Positions 8,731-18,285 of a stretch of 64,000 nt of DNA are shown one piece after another (position 1 is the stretch's first letter; each line of letters begins with the position of its first letter). The notes under the pieces are model-generated. The model made no database searches. It was not told where the DNA came from and worked only from the letters and a program-made list of their open reading frames with translations. Position numbers and translations under genes: made by a program. Origin of the DNA: JAUIEH01 sp964483375 (GTDB lineage: Bacteria > Pseudomonadota > Alphaproteobacteria > Caulobacterales > Maricaulaceae); assembly GCA_964483375.1 (NCBI GenBank), contig CAZABJ010000002.1, forward strand, positions 110,487 through 174,486, read 5' to 3'.

Positions 8731-9651
8731 ATGAGGCGCCGCGTGCCCATCACCGTCATCATCTGTGCGGCCCGCGCGTCCGGTTTGTGGAAAGACACGA
8801 TTGGGCCGGCGGCGGCGGCGTTCTCAACCATGACCTTATCCGGATCCGACACACTGGCGTCGCCGGACGATGCGATGGCGGCCATGGCGTACCACTTTAC
8901 CGACGGCGACGCGGGCGCGGCTTTACGGGACATGCTCAGCGTGGCGTTCGCCAATAAGCCGGTGGACTGGTGCGTCCGCACCGCACCCTTCTCGACCCCG
9001 CGGCTTCTTGTTTGCGACATGGATTCAACCGTCATCAATTGCGAGTGCATTGATGAAATCGCCGACCTGGCGGGCTTGAAGCCGCAAGTCTCAGCGATCA
9101 CCGAAGCGGCGATGCGCGGCGACCTCGATTTCGAGACGTCGCTGCGCGAACGGGTCGCGCTTCTGGCCGGCGTTCGGCTGGCGCAGCTTGAGACGGTTTG
9201 GCGCGACCGCGTCCGCCTCAATCCCGGGGCGCGGAGCCTCGTGCAAACGGTTAAGCGACACGGCGCGACAACGGCGCTGGTTTCCGGCGGTTTCACCTAT
9301 TTTACAGAACGGGTGGCCGAAGCGGCCGGCTTCGACCGCCACCAGGCCAACACGCTGTTGGACAAAGACGGGGTGTTGACGGGAAAAGCGGCCGAGCCGC
9401 TGTTGGGCCGGGCCGCCAAACGCGAAGCCTTAGAGCAACGCCGCGCCGCCATCGGCGCGACGCGCGATGAGGTGGTGGTCATTGGGGATGGGGCGAACGA
9501 CCTGGACATGATGGACGCGGCGGGGCTCGCCATAGCCTATCGGGCGAAACCCGCGGTCCAAGCGCGCGCGCACGGCCGCATCGCCTCAGGCGATCTGCGA
9601 GCGGCGCTTCATTTCGCCGGCCTGCCTCCGCCTTTCGAACCCGATGTCTGA
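8731..9651 (+). CDS. serB: Phosphoserine phosphatase SerB
   Basis: A HAD-superfamily enzyme for the last step of serine synthesis. The DxDST motif is CDMDSTVINCECIDEIADLAG (nucleophile Asp in the first position), the second motif is LVSGGFTYFTERVAE, and the fourth is VIGDGANDLDMMDAAGLAIAYRAKP. The N-terminal ~90 residues before the HAD core form an ACT-like regulatory half, as in other alphaproteobacterial SerB proteins. The start is uncertain: 8731 ATG keeps the beta-strand VPITVIICAA, while ATG 8830 would remove it. Length is 306 aa from 8731. It is convergent with degP, with 11 bp between the stops. Confidence 0.95.
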   Translation: MRRRVPITVIICAARASGLWKDTIGPAAAAFSTMTLSGSDTLASPDDAMAAMAYHFTDGDAGAALRDMLSVAFANKPVDWCVRTAPFSTPRLLVCDMDSTVINCECIDEIADLAGLKPQVSAITEAAMRGDLDFETSLRERVALLAGVRLAQLETVWRDRVRLNPGARSLVQTVKRHGATTALVSGGFTYFTERVAEAAGFDRHQANTLLDKDGVLTGKAAEPLLGRAAKREALEQRRAAIGATRDEVVVIGDGANDLDMMDAAGLAIAYRAKPAVQARAHGRIASGDLRAALHFAGLPPPFEPDV

Positions 9652-9662
9652 CTGCGAAGCGG

Positions 9663-11078
9663 TCACCCGCCGAATGGACGGATCGAGCTGAAGATCAACT
9701 CTCCATCCCGATTGATGAGGACAAGCACCGGCAAGCCGTCTTGGGCGGCGACGCGCGCGCGCTCCGCAGCCTGGTTGGGGTCGCTGACCGCCTCCCAGCT
9801 CACTTCTTCGATGACGTCGCCGGCGCGAACTTTACCGGCGGCGTCGCTGTCGGGGTCCACATAGGTGATGACGACGCCCGCCGCGCCGGAATCAATCCGG
9901 TAGCGGCGAATTAGGGTTTCGGTGAGCGGCGCGACCGTGACGCCCAGCACGGTCGGCACGGCTTGGGCGTCCGCCGGGGGCTCGGGAAGCTCGCCCGTAT
10001 TCACGCCGAAGCCCTCTTCTTCGAGCCGTTCAATGGTGATTTCGACCGCGAAGCGCTGGCGCTGCCGCAAAAACTCCACCGTCACCGTTTCACCCACCGG
10101 CGCCTCGGCGGCGAGGCGGGTGAGTTGTCGGTCATTGTCGATATCCCGACCGTCAAAGCTGAGAATCAAATCGCCTGGGCGCAGACCCGCGCGTTCGGCG
10201 GGACTGTCGGCGGTGACGCTGGAAACGAGCGCGCCGCGCGGGCTGTCCAGCGCATAGCTCTCTGCAATCGCCGCGGTGACTTCTTGGATGCGCACGCCCA
10301 ACCAACCGCGACGGGTTTCGCCATAGGCCAAAAGCTGGTCGACCACGGTGGTGGCGAGGTTTGACGGGATCGAAAAGCCGATGCCGACCGACCCGCCGGA
10401 CGGCGACAGGATGGCGGAGTTCACGCCGATGACGTCGCCGCGCAGGTTGAACAGCGGGCCGCCGGAATTGCCCTGATTGATCGCCGCGTCGGTTTGGATG
10501 AAATCGTCATATTGACCGGACTGGATGTCGCGGTTGCGCGCGGAAACCACGCCCACGGACACCGAATTGCCCAACCCGAACGGGTTGCCGATGGCCACGA
10601 CCCAATCGCCGACCCGCGCGCCGTCGGAATCGCCGAAGCGGACGAAAGGCAGCAGCTGACTATGGCTCACGCGCAAAACGGCGAGGTCTGTCGCAGGGTC
10701 TCGCCCCACCAGCTCGGCGTTGAGCGTCAGGCCGTCGGCGAAGGCGATTTCTATCTCGTCGGCGTTTTCGATGACGTGGTTGTTGGTGACGATCACGCCT
10801 TGGGGGTCGATGACGAAGCCTGAGCCGAGCGAGGAGGTCGAGCGCGACGGCCCGTGGAGATACTCGTTGAAGCGTTCCAAGGGGGAGCCGGGCGGGAAAG
10901 GCGGCAAGCCTCCGCCGACGCTTTCGCGCGTTCGAATATTCACCACGGCCGGGGAAAGCCGCTCGACAAGTTCGGCGAACCCGTCGCTCGGCGCCTGGGC
11001 GGCGGCCGGGACGGTCAAGGGCGCGGCGAGTATCGCCACGGAAGCGAGCGCCAGTAAGACGCGCCGGACAGCGAACAT
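9663..11078 (-). CDS. degP: Periplasmic serine protease DegP/HtrA family
   Basis: A 471-aa Do-type protease/chaperone. The signal peptide is residues 1-27, with cleavage likely after AAA-Q. The trypsin-like domain has the triad His101 (VTNNHVIENA), Asp131 (DPATDLAVL) and Ser205 (INQGNSGGPLF). Two PDZ domains follow, at about 255-345 and 375-465. It is the last gene of an hflK-hflC-degP set on the minus strand, 131 bp after hflC. This is the common alphaproteobacterial arrangement for envelope protein quality control. DegQ or MucD naming would be equally acceptable. Confidence 0.96.
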   Translation of the reverse strand: MFAVRRVLLALASVAILAAPLTVPAAAQAPSDGFAELVERLSPAVVNIRTRESVGGGLPPFPPGSPLERFNEYLHGPSRSTSSLGSGFVIDPQGVIVTNNHVIENADEIEIAFADGLTLNAELVGRDPATDLAVLRVSHSQLLPFVRFGDSDGARVGDWVVAIGNPFGLGNSVSVGVVSARNRDIQSGQYDDFIQTDAAINQGNSGGPLFNLRGDVIGVNSAILSPSGGSVGIGFSIPSNLATTVVDQLLAYGETRRGWLGVRIQEVTAAIAESYALDSPRGALVSSVTADSPAERAGLRPGDLILSFDGRDIDNDRQLTRLAAEAPVGETVTVEFLRQRQRFAVEITIERLEEEGFGVNTGELPEPPADAQAVPTVLGVTVAPLTETLIRRYRIDSGAAGVVITYVDPDSDAAGKVRAGDVIEEVSWEAVSDPNQAAERARVAAQDGLPVLVLINRDGELIFSSIRPFGG

Positions 11079-11209
11079 GGATACGCGCTCCCAAAACGGC
11101 GTGCGAGCGGAGGCTCGCGCGGGGTAGGGCTTGGCCCGCTAGCTGAGCCGCTGGGCGCGGCTGAATCAAGGCGGTTGCGCGGCGCCGAGGCGCCGCGCTG
11201 TTTCAAACC

Positions 11210-12274
11210 CTAACGCCGACCGTCATTTGAGGGCGCAGCCTCTCCCGACTGATCCACAAAAAAGCGGAAGAACTCGCTTTCATTGGGCGACAAGATCACC
11301 GTCGCCGGCGTGGTCGGCGGCAATTCCGCCGCCTCAGCGTCGCTGATGTCGCCCTGCACGCACTGGGTTTGATCCCCCAGCGCGCACATATAGGCCTGCA
11401 TCGAACGATAGAAGTCGAAGAACTCTTCGTCTTGGCCGAAGGCTTCGGCGTAGATGCGGTTGCGCTGGCCGTCGCCTTCACCGCGCAGTTTCAGCCCGCG
11501 CTCTTGCCCGGTCGCCCGGATGACGGTGGCTTCACGATCGGCTTCGGCGACGATGATCGTCGCGCGTTCGCGACCTTCCGCTCGAATGCGCTCCGCATCC
11601 TGACGCCGCTGGGTCGCCATCCGCCGAAACACCCCGACGGCGTTCTCGCTGGGCAAGTCCGCCCTGCGAATTCTGACGTCGATGATTTCGATGCCGAGCG
11701 CTTCAGATTGCTCCAAGTCGTCGAGTTGAGCCTCTTCCGGCGTCGCGGCGTCAGGGGCCGCTTCCGCCTCCACCAGAGGCTCGACAGGCTCTCCGTTCGC
11801 GGCCGCATTGGCCCGCTCACGAATGCGATCCATCAGTTCGCCACGGTTGCGGGAGACGATATTGGAGATCGACTGGCCGCCCAGCACGCCGCGCAGTTCG
11901 TTCTGCATGATGCCTTCCAACCGCGCCTCGACGCCGGCGACGTCACGCACCGCGGTGTAGAACAGCTCCGGCTCCGTAATCCGATACCGTATGACCGCAT
12001 CGACCGCGAGCCGTTCCTGACCCGCGGCGAAGAGCAATTGGGTCGGGACGACATAGCTGAGATTACGACGGTCGAGATATTCGACTTGATCGACGAAAGG
12101 AATGCGGAAGAAGAGACCCGGATCGGGCTCCTCCAACGTCCAGGGATTCCGCTCAGCGATCGGCTCGCCAAATCGCAGCACGACGGCCTGTTGGGTGACG
12201 GTTACGACATAGATCGCCTGCCAGAGAGCCAGCGCCGCTACGCCCGCCAAAACCAGGAAGAGTACTCGCAACAT
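11210..12274 (-). CDS. hflC: HflC, FtsH-protease modulator (SPFH/prohibitin family)
   Basis: A 354-aa protein with one N-terminal membrane helix (residues 3-22), then an SPFH domain (VVLRFGEP, NPWTLEEPDPGLFFRIPFVDQVEYLDRR) and a long helical region ending in EADREATVIRATGQERGLKLRGEGDGQRNRIYAEAFGQDEEFFDFYRSMQAY. That segment is typical of HflC and is shown here only to identify it. An acidic insert at about residues 150-175 (EPVEPLVEAEAAPDAATPEE) is unusual in position but common in low-complexity form. It forms the HflKC cage around FtsH. The gene lies 3 bp after hflK. Confidence 0.95.
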   Translation of the reverse strand: MLRVLFLVLAGVAALALWQAIYVVTVTQQAVVLRFGEPIAERNPWTLEEPDPGLFFRIPFVDQVEYLDRRNLSYVVPTQLLFAAGQERLAVDAVIRYRITEPELFYTAVRDVAGVEARLEGIMQNELRGVLGGQSISNIVSRNRGELMDRIRERANAAANGEPVEPLVEAEAAPDAATPEEAQLDDLEQSEALGIEIIDVRIRRADLPSENAVGVFRRMATQRRQDAERIRAEGRERATIIVAEADREATVIRATGQERGLKLRGEGDGQRNRIYAEAFGQDEEFFDFYRSMQAYMCALGDQTQCVQGDISDAEAAELPPTTPATVILSPNESEFFRFFVDQSGEAAPSNDGRR

Positions 12275-12277
12275 GTT

Positions 12278-13435
12278 TTATTCTCCCTGCGCCGGCCGCG
12301 GACGCGTCAATTCATCAAGCGGTAGATAAGGCACCACGCCCTCTCCGGCAGCGCCGTCCAGGAGAACCATGTTGGATCGACCAAACACGCTTTGCATGGT
12401 CTCCAGATACATGCGCCGCCGCGTCACGAAGGGCGCCACGTCATATTGTTCGAAGATCTGCGTGAAGCGGCTCGCTTCACCGCGCGCTTGCGCAATCACG
12501 CGGTCGCGATAGGCGATGGCGTCCTGTTCGATCCGCGCCGCAGCGGCCCGCGCCTCGGGCAGCACCCGGTTACGGTGCCGGTTCGCCTCGTTCACCGAAG
12601 CTTCGCTGTCTTGCCGCGCCGTCACGACATCGCGAAACGCGCCCGCGACATAAACGGGAGGACCGGCGTCAGCGATAAGAACCTGAGAAATCAGGATGCC
12701 GGCGCCATACTCATCGAGGATTTCTTGGATACGGGTCTGGGCCTCGACGGCCACGGCATCACGCTCGTCGGTGATGATCGGTTCAAGCTGGCGGCCGCCG
12801 ACCACCTCGCGCATGGCGCTTTGAGCGACATTCCGCAACGCGTCTTCGGGGTTCGCGACATTGAAAAGGTAGGCTTCAATGTCGCGAATGCGCCAGCGTA
12901 CGGAAAAGTCGAGATCTACGATGTTCTCGTCGCCGGTGAGCATCATGCTCTCATCCAGCTGGATTTGTTGAGAAAGCCTCTCCGCGCTCGCCGGATCGAC
13001 ATTGGCGAAGTCGATCTCCTGTCCCCGCGGCGGGACGCTGATATTGATGACGTTTTGGCGGCGGACCGGCGCGCGCAAAACCGTCTCAACCGGATCAGGA
13101 AACTTGAAGTGCAGACCCGGCGTGACGCGCCTTTCGACTTCACCGAAGCGCAAGACGATGGCCTCTTCCTCGGCTTGGACGATGTAGTACCAAGCGCCCG
13201 GCCAGGCGGCCCACACCAAAAGCGCAACGGCGAAGATTAGGAAAATCGCGCCGCCGCCGCCGCGTCCGCCGCGACCGCCGCGGCTGCCGAACACGCCGCC
13301 CATGCGCCCCTGCAAATTCCGGATCATGTCTTCGAGATCCGGCGGAGGCCGATTATCGCCGCCGCGCTGGGGACCGCCGCGCGGCGGTTGGCCCCATGGT
13401 CCTTGTCCGCCGCCTGACTGATCGTTCCAGGGCAT
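12278..13435 (-). CDS. hflK: HflK, FtsH-protease modulator (SPFH/prohibitin family)
   Basis: A 385-aa partner of HflC. The N-terminus is a Gly/Pro/Gln-rich cytoplasmic tail (residues 1-60), followed by a membrane helix at about 63-85, the SPFH domain (IVLRFGEVERRVTPGLHFKFPDPVE) and a coiled-coil helical arm. The ATG at 13435 is preceded by a strong GGAGGTG Shine-Dalgarno nine bases upstream (CACCTCC on the plus strand at about 13443). It is divergent from mrp, with 107 bp between the starts, which must hold both promoters. Confidence 0.95.
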   Translation of the reverse strand: MPWNDQSGGGQGPWGQPPRGGPQRGGDNRPPPDLEDMIRNLQGRMGGVFGSRGGRGGRGGGGAIFLIFAVALLVWAAWPGAWYYIVQAEEEAIVLRFGEVERRVTPGLHFKFPDPVETVLRAPVRRQNVINISVPPRGQEIDFANVDPASAERLSQQIQLDESMMLTGDENIVDLDFSVRWRIRDIEAYLFNVANPEDALRNVAQSAMREVVGGRQLEPIITDERDAVAVEAQTRIQEILDEYGAGILISQVLIADAGPPVYVAGAFRDVVTARQDSEASVNEANRHRNRVLPEARAAAARIEQDAIAYRDRVIAQARGEASRFTQIFEQYDVAPFVTRRRMYLETMQSVFGRSNMVLLDGAAGEGVVPYLPLDELTRPRPAQGE

Positions 13436-13542
13436 GCGCGTTCACCTCCACCAATCGCTCACTCATCGCCGCCCCTTGAATCGATGCAGGGCGAGCCGAC
13501 TATGTGGGTCTGCCATCAAAAGCATCAAGAAGGGTTAAGCCG

Positions 13543-14691
13543 ATGCCGCAAGCTGAAATCGAGCGCGTACGCGCCGCCTTGGCCTCGGTGGAGGACCCCG
13601 TTACCGGTCGCGACATCGTGTCTCTGGGCTGGGTCCGCGGACTGGTGGCGCGCGACGGCAAGGTCGGTTTCGTCATCGAAGCGCCCCAGCGAGACCCTTC
13701 AGGGCTGGAGCCGATCCGCGCGGCCGCCGAACAGGCCGCTCGAGCCGTCCCGGGCGTGGCTTCGGTGACCGCGGTGTTGACCGCCGAGACACCTGCTGGA
13801 GCGCCCCCGAAAGAACCGCCCCCCGCCCCGGGGGTGACCCGCGTGCGAAAAGGCCAGCCCAGCGCTCCCCCGCCGGCGCGCGCCGAAGCCGCGCCCCAGC
13901 GCCTAGAGCTTCCTGGCGTATCCCGGATCATCGCAGTGGCGAGCGGCAAGGGCGGGGTCGGCAAATCCACCATCGCAGTCAATCTCGCCTGCGCGCTCGC
14001 CAAGCGCGGCCTGGCGGCCGGTCTGCTCGACGCCGACATTTACGGTCCCTCCGCGCCGATAATGACGGGGCTGCAGGACGGCGCGCCGGAAACCGGCAAG
14101 CATGGAAAGCTGGAGCCGCTGCGCGCCCATGGCGTGAAAGTCATGTCCATCGGCTTTGTCGTCGACACCGACGCGCCGATGATTTGGCGCGGTCCGATCG
14201 TGACCAGCGCGCTGATGCAGATGCTCAATGACGTCGCTTGGGCCCCGCTGGACGTGCTCGTGGTGGACATGCCGCCGGGCACCGGGGATGTGCAGCTGAC
14301 GCTGGCCCAGCGGGCGCCTCTGTCGGGCGCTGTGATCGTGTCCACCCCGCAAAAGGTGGCGCTGGCGGACGTGCGTCGTGGGGTGGAGATGTTTCGCCGC
14401 ACCCATGTGCCCATCCTCGGCGTGATCGAAAACATGTCCGGCCTGGGGGGAGCGCCCTCGGCCTTTGGGGCGGGGGGCGCGCGCGACGCCGCCGCAGCGC
14501 TTGACGCGCCGTTTTTGGGCGCGCTGCCGCTGGACCCGGCCTTGACCGCGATGAGCGATGAGGGCCGACCGCCGGCGGCTTGCGCGCCTGACAGCGCGAT
14601 CGCGCATCAGTTCGACGCCATCGCTCAACAGATCGCCGCCGCCTTGGAAACCGACCCCAGAAGGCCCGCGCCGAAGATCGCGTTCAGCTGA
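13543..14691 (+). CDS. mrp: Mrp/ApbC P-loop iron-sulfur cluster carrier ATPase
   Basis: A 382-aa Mrp/NBP35-family ATPase that loads Fe-S clusters. The N-terminal MIP18-like domain (about residues 1-85) is joined by a Pro/Ala-rich linker to the ParA-like domain. That domain starts with the deviant Walker A SGKGGVGKST at about residues 133-142; DMPPGTGDVQLTL marks the switch II region and IENMSG follows. The start at ATG 13543 has AAGGGT upstream. The canonical CxxC that bridges the cluster is not evident near the usual position (after GVIENMSG), where the sequence turns Gly/Ala-rich; this loss is seen in several alphaproteobacterial homologues. Confidence 0.93.
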   Translation: MPQAEIERVRAALASVEDPVTGRDIVSLGWVRGLVARDGKVGFVIEAPQRDPSGLEPIRAAAEQAARAVPGVASVTAVLTAETPAGAPPKEPPPAPGVTRVRKGQPSAPPPARAEAAPQRLELPGVSRIIAVASGKGGVGKSTIAVNLACALAKRGLAAGLLDADIYGPSAPIMTGLQDGAPETGKHGKLEPLRAHGVKVMSIGFVVDTDAPMIWRGPIVTSALMQMLNDVAWAPLDVLVVDMPPGTGDVQLTLAQRAPLSGAVIVSTPQKVALADVRRGVEMFRRTHVPILGVIENMSGLGGAPSAFGAGGARDAAAALDAPFLGALPLDPALTAMSDEGRPPAACAPDSAIAHQFDAIAQQIAAALETDPRRPAPKIAFS

Positions 14692-14829
14692 CGCATCGTG
14701 GGATCCTGACCAACGGTTCCCAGCCCTTCGCGCAACGATTAATTCAAACGCAAACTCATCCCGCTTACAGTGCGCATTGAGACGCTCTCTCCCGGAGCGA
14801 ACAAGCGTAGGCGCGGAGGCGCGAGGCAC

Positions 14830-15660
14830 GTGGCGAAGACGCAGGGCGAAATCTGGCCGATGGATCGGTTCGGGCGCGCGCGAAACGCGGCTGACAAATC
14901 GCGGCTGACCCCATTGGCGCGCCGTGTGTCGCGCGCGATCGCGGAAGCCTATCGCACGAGATTAGGCGACGATATTCACAGCGTTTACCTCACAGGTCCC
15001 GCCGCCCGCGGCCGTCCCGGCGCGATCGAGGCCATCGGCGTGATGCGCATGACCGCCGCGCCGATCGGCGGGAGAAGCTGGTTGGAGGAGACCGCCGGCG
15101 CGATCCGGGCGCGATGGCCGGCCGCCGGACGGCCCGAATTGGCCTTGCTGGCGTGGCGAGAGCTGTTCCCCGAGGCTGACGCGTTCTCCCCCGAGCGGTT
15201 TCGAATCGCAGTGAATTCCCTGTGTTTGTCAGGCCGAGACCTTAGTCGCCGGCTCGCCCCGCAACGTCTTTCGGTGGCGGCGGCAAATGCGTGGATCGTC
15301 GGCGCCCGCGAGCGCATCACCTCGTCGAGCGACCGGGTCGGGCTTGAAGCGCGCGAAGACGACGTGCGCCGGGAGAGCCGCGCGCTAGGACGCTTGCTCT
15401 TGGCCACCGGCTTTGCGTTGGTGATGCCCCATGAGGGCGTCTACACCGAAGATCCCGACCTGCAGCGGGACTTCATCGCGCTGAACTTCCCCGAGCGCAG
15501 CGACGACGTGGCCCGCGCCTATGATTTGATGACGGCGCCGTCGGACCAACCCGCCGACGTGTTGAGCCTGCTCGACGGCTGCGGGCGGTGGCTCTTGGCG
15601 GAGTGCGACAAATGGCTCGACCGCCACAACCCCCATCGCGTGGCCGCACTCCCCGCCTAG
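14830..15660 (+). CDS. Nucleotidyltransferase-fold-like protein of unknown function
   Basis: I do not recognise a named family. Near residues 55-75 the sequence HSVYLTGPAARGRPGAIEAIGVMRM has the shape of a nucleotidyltransferase core (strand, GSxARG-like turn, strand). The Asp pair that should follow (DxD) is missing, so catalysis is doubtful. The remaining ~190 residues are helical, with RRLAPQRLSV and a C-terminal GCGRWLLAECDKWLDRHNPHR. I use GTG 14830 (GGAGG at 14815-14819, ten bases upstream); ATG 14860 and GTG 14770 are alternatives. It lies between mrp and the convergent folA. Confidence 0.6.
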   Translation: MAKTQGEIWPMDRFGRARNAADKSRLTPLARRVSRAIAEAYRTRLGDDIHSVYLTGPAARGRPGAIEAIGVMRMTAAPIGGRSWLEETAGAIRARWPAAGRPELALLAWRELFPEADAFSPERFRIAVNSLCLSGRDLSRRLAPQRLSVAAANAWIVGARERITSSSDRVGLEAREDDVRRESRALGRLLLATGFALVMPHEGVYTEDPDLQRDFIALNFPERSDDVARAYDLMTAPSDQPADVLSLLDGCGRWLLAECDKWLDRHNPHRVAALPA

Positions 15661-15669
15661 TCTTCTTTC

Positions 15670-16203
15670 TCAGCCCTCGACGCTAGGCTTGCGATCAAGC
15701 ACGCGCCGCACGAAGCCATGCGCGTGCCGTACGTCCGCGGGATGCGCGACGCGCTCGATTTCGACCCAATTCGTGTCCTCAAACGCGGGAAACCGCGCGT
15801 CGCCCTGCGCATCGACATCGACTTCGCTAAGATAAAGCCGGTCGGCGCTGGGCAGCGCGCGGGCGTAGAGCGCCGCGCCGCCAATGACCATCACCTCTTC
15901 AGCACCATCAGCCGCGGCGATTTCATAGGCCCGGGTCAGCATGGCGTCGAAGTCGGCGAAAACCAGCGCGCCAGGCGCGGCGTAATCAGGCTGGCGGCTG
16001 AGCACGAGATTGGCGCGCCCCGGCAGGGGCCGCTTGGGCAAGCTCTCCCACGTCTTGCGGCCCATGCAGAGCGGCTTGCCCATCGTGACGCGCTTGAAAA
16101 ACGCCAGGTCATCGGGAAGGCGCCACGGCAAATCGCCATCGCGACCGATGACCCCGGTGCGGTCCCGCGCGACGATAAGCGCAAGGCGCGGTTTTCGGTC
16201 CAT
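15670..16203 (-). CDS. folA: Dihydrofolate reductase
   Basis: A 177-aa type I DHFR that reduces dihydrofolate to tetrahydrofolate with NADPH. Diagnostic elements are ALIVARDRTGVIGRDGDLPWRLPDDLAFFKRVTMGKPLCMGRKTWESLP (split over residues 8-57), with catalytic Asp32-equivalent in LPDDLAFFK and the NADPH-binding GRKTWESL. The C-terminal half has EVMVIGGAALYARALP, the GG-containing cofactor loop. It is 5 bp downstream of thyA, the classic coupling of thymidylate synthesis and folate recycling. Confidence 0.97.
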   Translation of the reverse strand: MDRKPRLALIVARDRTGVIGRDGDLPWRLPDDLAFFKRVTMGKPLCMGRKTWESLPKRPLPGRANLVLSRQPDYAAPGALVFADFDAMLTRAYEIAAADGAEEVMVIGGAALYARALPSADRLYLSEVDVDAQGDARFPAFEDTNWVEIERVAHPADVRHAHGFVRRVLDRKPSVEG

Positions 16204-16208
16204 CGCGC

Positions 16209-17003
16209 TCAGACCGCCACCGGCGCTTTGATGGCGGGATGAGGGTCGTAGCCGGCGATCTCGATATCCTCAAAACCGAACGCAAACAGATCGGTCACGG
16301 CGGGGTTCAGCTCGAGACGCGGCCGCGGGCGAGGTTCGCGAGAAAGCTGCTCTCGCGCTTGGTCGAGATGGTTCTCGTAGAGATGGGCGTCGCCAAAGGT
16401 GTGAACGAACGTCCCCGCCGTAAGACCCGTCGCCTGCGCGATCATGTGGGTAAGCAAGGCGTAGCTCGCGATGTTGAAGGGCACGCCAAGAAACATGTCC
16501 GCCGATCGCTGGTAGAGCTGGCAGTGCAGCCGGCCGTCCAGCACCGCGAACTGGAACAAACAGTGACACGGCGGCAGCGCCATGTCGGGAATGTCTGCGG
16601 GGTTCCAGGCTGAGACCACCAACCGACGGCTTTCGGGATTCCGCCGGATCTCCTCTACGACCCACGCGATCTGGTCGACGGACCGGCCGTCCGGCGCGGC
16701 CCAAGAGCGCCATTGTTTGCCGTAGACGGGACCGAGCTCTCCGGTCGCATCCGCCCACTCATCCCAAATGCTCACCCCGCGCTCTTGCAGCCAGCGCACA
16801 TTGGTGTCGCCGCGGAGAAACCAAAGCAGTTCGAGGATAACCGATTTCAGATGCACCCGTTTGGTCGTCACCAGCGGAAAGCCCTCGCTGAGATCAAACC
16901 GCAGCTGCCGGCCGAACACCGAGCGTGATCCCACCCCTGTCCGGTCCGCGCGCGGGACGCCGTTCTCCAAAACGTCGCGTAGGAGGTCGAGATAGAGGCG
17001 CAT
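16209..17003 (-). CDS. thyA: Thymidylate synthase ThyA
   Basis: From ATG 17003 the protein is 264 aa, the exact Escherichia coli ThyA length. It methylates dUMP with methylene-tetrahydrofolate, producing dihydrofolate for the FolA partner encoded next door. The catalytic cysteine lies in ALPPCHCLFQF at about residue 146, followed by the dUMP-binding LYQRSADMFLGVPFNIASYALL and the H-x-Y segment FGDAHLYENH. A longer in-frame start (17021) would add MFGVFV, which the family lacks. Confidence 0.98.
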   Translation of the reverse strand: MRLYLDLLRDVLENGVPRADRTGVGSRSVFGRQLRFDLSEGFPLVTTKRVHLKSVILELLWFLRGDTNVRWLQERGVSIWDEWADATGELGPVYGKQWRSWAAPDGRSVDQIAWVVEEIRRNPESRRLVVSAWNPADIPDMALPPCHCLFQFAVLDGRLHCQLYQRSADMFLGVPFNIASYALLTHMIAQATGLTAGTFVHTFGDAHLYENHLDQAREQLSREPRPRPRLELNPAVTDLFAFGFEDIEIAGYDPHPAIKAPVAV

Positions 17004-17108
17004 GACGAACACTCCGAACAAAGAGAGTTAAGCGCGCGACCGTTGCGCTGATTCGACGCCCGGCCGAGGCGGGGATAACGTACCACGTCGCGACTGGGGG
17101 GCCTGGGG

Positions 17109-18281
17109 ATGAAGCTCATGAAGGCGGTATTGGGCGCAGTGATCCTGTTCGTCGCGCTGGCTGCGACCGGGTTCTTCTTAATCGCGCCAGGCATTGTGGA
17201 ATCTCAGCAAAATCAAGTGGTGCGCAACGCTCCGCCGCGGGCGGACGCAGCCGCCCAGCGCCTGCACGATGCTTTGTTCATCGCAGACTTGCACGCCGAT
17301 ACGATGTTGTGGGGGCGCTCGGCCGCCCGTCGTTCAACCCGCGGCCATGTGGACTTGCCGCGTCTGCGGGAGGGGAACGTCGGGCTGCAGGTGTTTTCCG
17401 CGGTCACCCTGTCTCCTTCGGGGCTGAACTACGCCAACAACACCGCGGAAAACGACGACCTCGTGCTGTTGAGCTTCGCTCAGCGCTGGCCGCGCGAAAC
17501 CTGGACCAGCCCCTATGCCCGGGCGCTGCATCAGGCGTCCCGTCTGGCGCAGCTTGCGGCCTCGGAAAGCGATTTCATGATGGTGCGCAGCCAAGAGGAT
17601 TTGGCGCTTTTATTGTCCCGACGCGCGGCGGGCGAACGCGCCATGGGCGGCATGCTGGCGATCGAGGGCCTTCACGCCATTGAAGGCGACCTGGATAACC
17701 TTGAGGGGCTCTATCAGGCGGGCTACCGGATGATGGGGCTGCAGCATTTCTTCGACAATCTTTTGGGCGGCTCGCTGCACGGGGTGAACCGGGGCGGGTT
17801 GACCGATTTCGGCCGCCAGGTCGTGCGCGCGATGGAGGAGCGCGCGATCATCGTCGATCTCGCCCATGCCTCGCCCAATGTGGTGGACGATGTCTTGGAC
17901 ATGGCGACGCGGCCCGTGGTGGTCTCCCACACCGGGTTTCGCGGCCATTGCCAAACGCTTCGCAACATCCCCGACAGCTATATGGAGCGCATCGCTGAGG
18001 GCGGCGGTCTGATCGGCGTGGGCTTTTGGAACGCGGCGGCGTGCGACATCTCCCCCGCCGGCGTGGCCTCCGCCATCGCTTATGGCGTTCGGCTGGTGGG
18101 CGCGGAGCATGTGGCGTTGGGCTCCGACTTCGACGGGGCGGTGACGACGGCCTTTGACGCTTCAGAACTCGCCGCGTTGACTGACGCGCTACAGGCTGAA
18201 GGCCTGAGCGAGCGAGAAATCCGGTTAGTGATGGGGGAAAACATCCAGCGGTTCCTCGCCGAAAACCTGCCGCGAGGCTGA
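17109..18281 (+). CDS. Membrane dipeptidase, peptidase family M19 (renal dipeptidase-like)
   Basis: A 390-aa metallopeptidase with an N-terminal hydrophobic segment (residues 3-25) that acts as a signal or anchor, so it is likely periplasmic. Binuclear zinc ligands are visible: HxD in IADLHADTMLW, Glu in MLAIEGLHAIEG, His in IVDLAHASPN and His in VVVSHTGFRG. VALGSDFDGAVTT near the C-terminus is the usual Asp motif. Family members cleave dipeptides, including D-amino acid-containing ones; the in vivo substrate is not known. It is followed four bases later by the DUF3667 gene, probably in one transcript. Confidence 0.92.
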   Translation: MKLMKAVLGAVILFVALAATGFFLIAPGIVESQQNQVVRNAPPRADAAAQRLHDALFIADLHADTMLWGRSAARRSTRGHVDLPRLREGNVGLQVFSAVTLSPSGLNYANNTAENDDLVLLSFAQRWPRETWTSPYARALHQASRLAQLAASESDFMMVRSQEDLALLLSRRAAGERAMGGMLAIEGLHAIEGDLDNLEGLYQAGYRMMGLQHFFDNLLGGSLHGVNRGGLTDFGRQVVRAMEERAIIVDLAHASPNVVDDVLDMATRPVVVSHTGFRGHCQTLRNIPDSYMERIAEGGGLIGVGFWNAAACDISPAGVASAIAYGVRLVGAEHVALGSDFDGAVTTAFDASELAALTDALQAEGLSEREIRLVMGENIQRFLAENLPRG

Positions 18282-18285
18282 CCTC

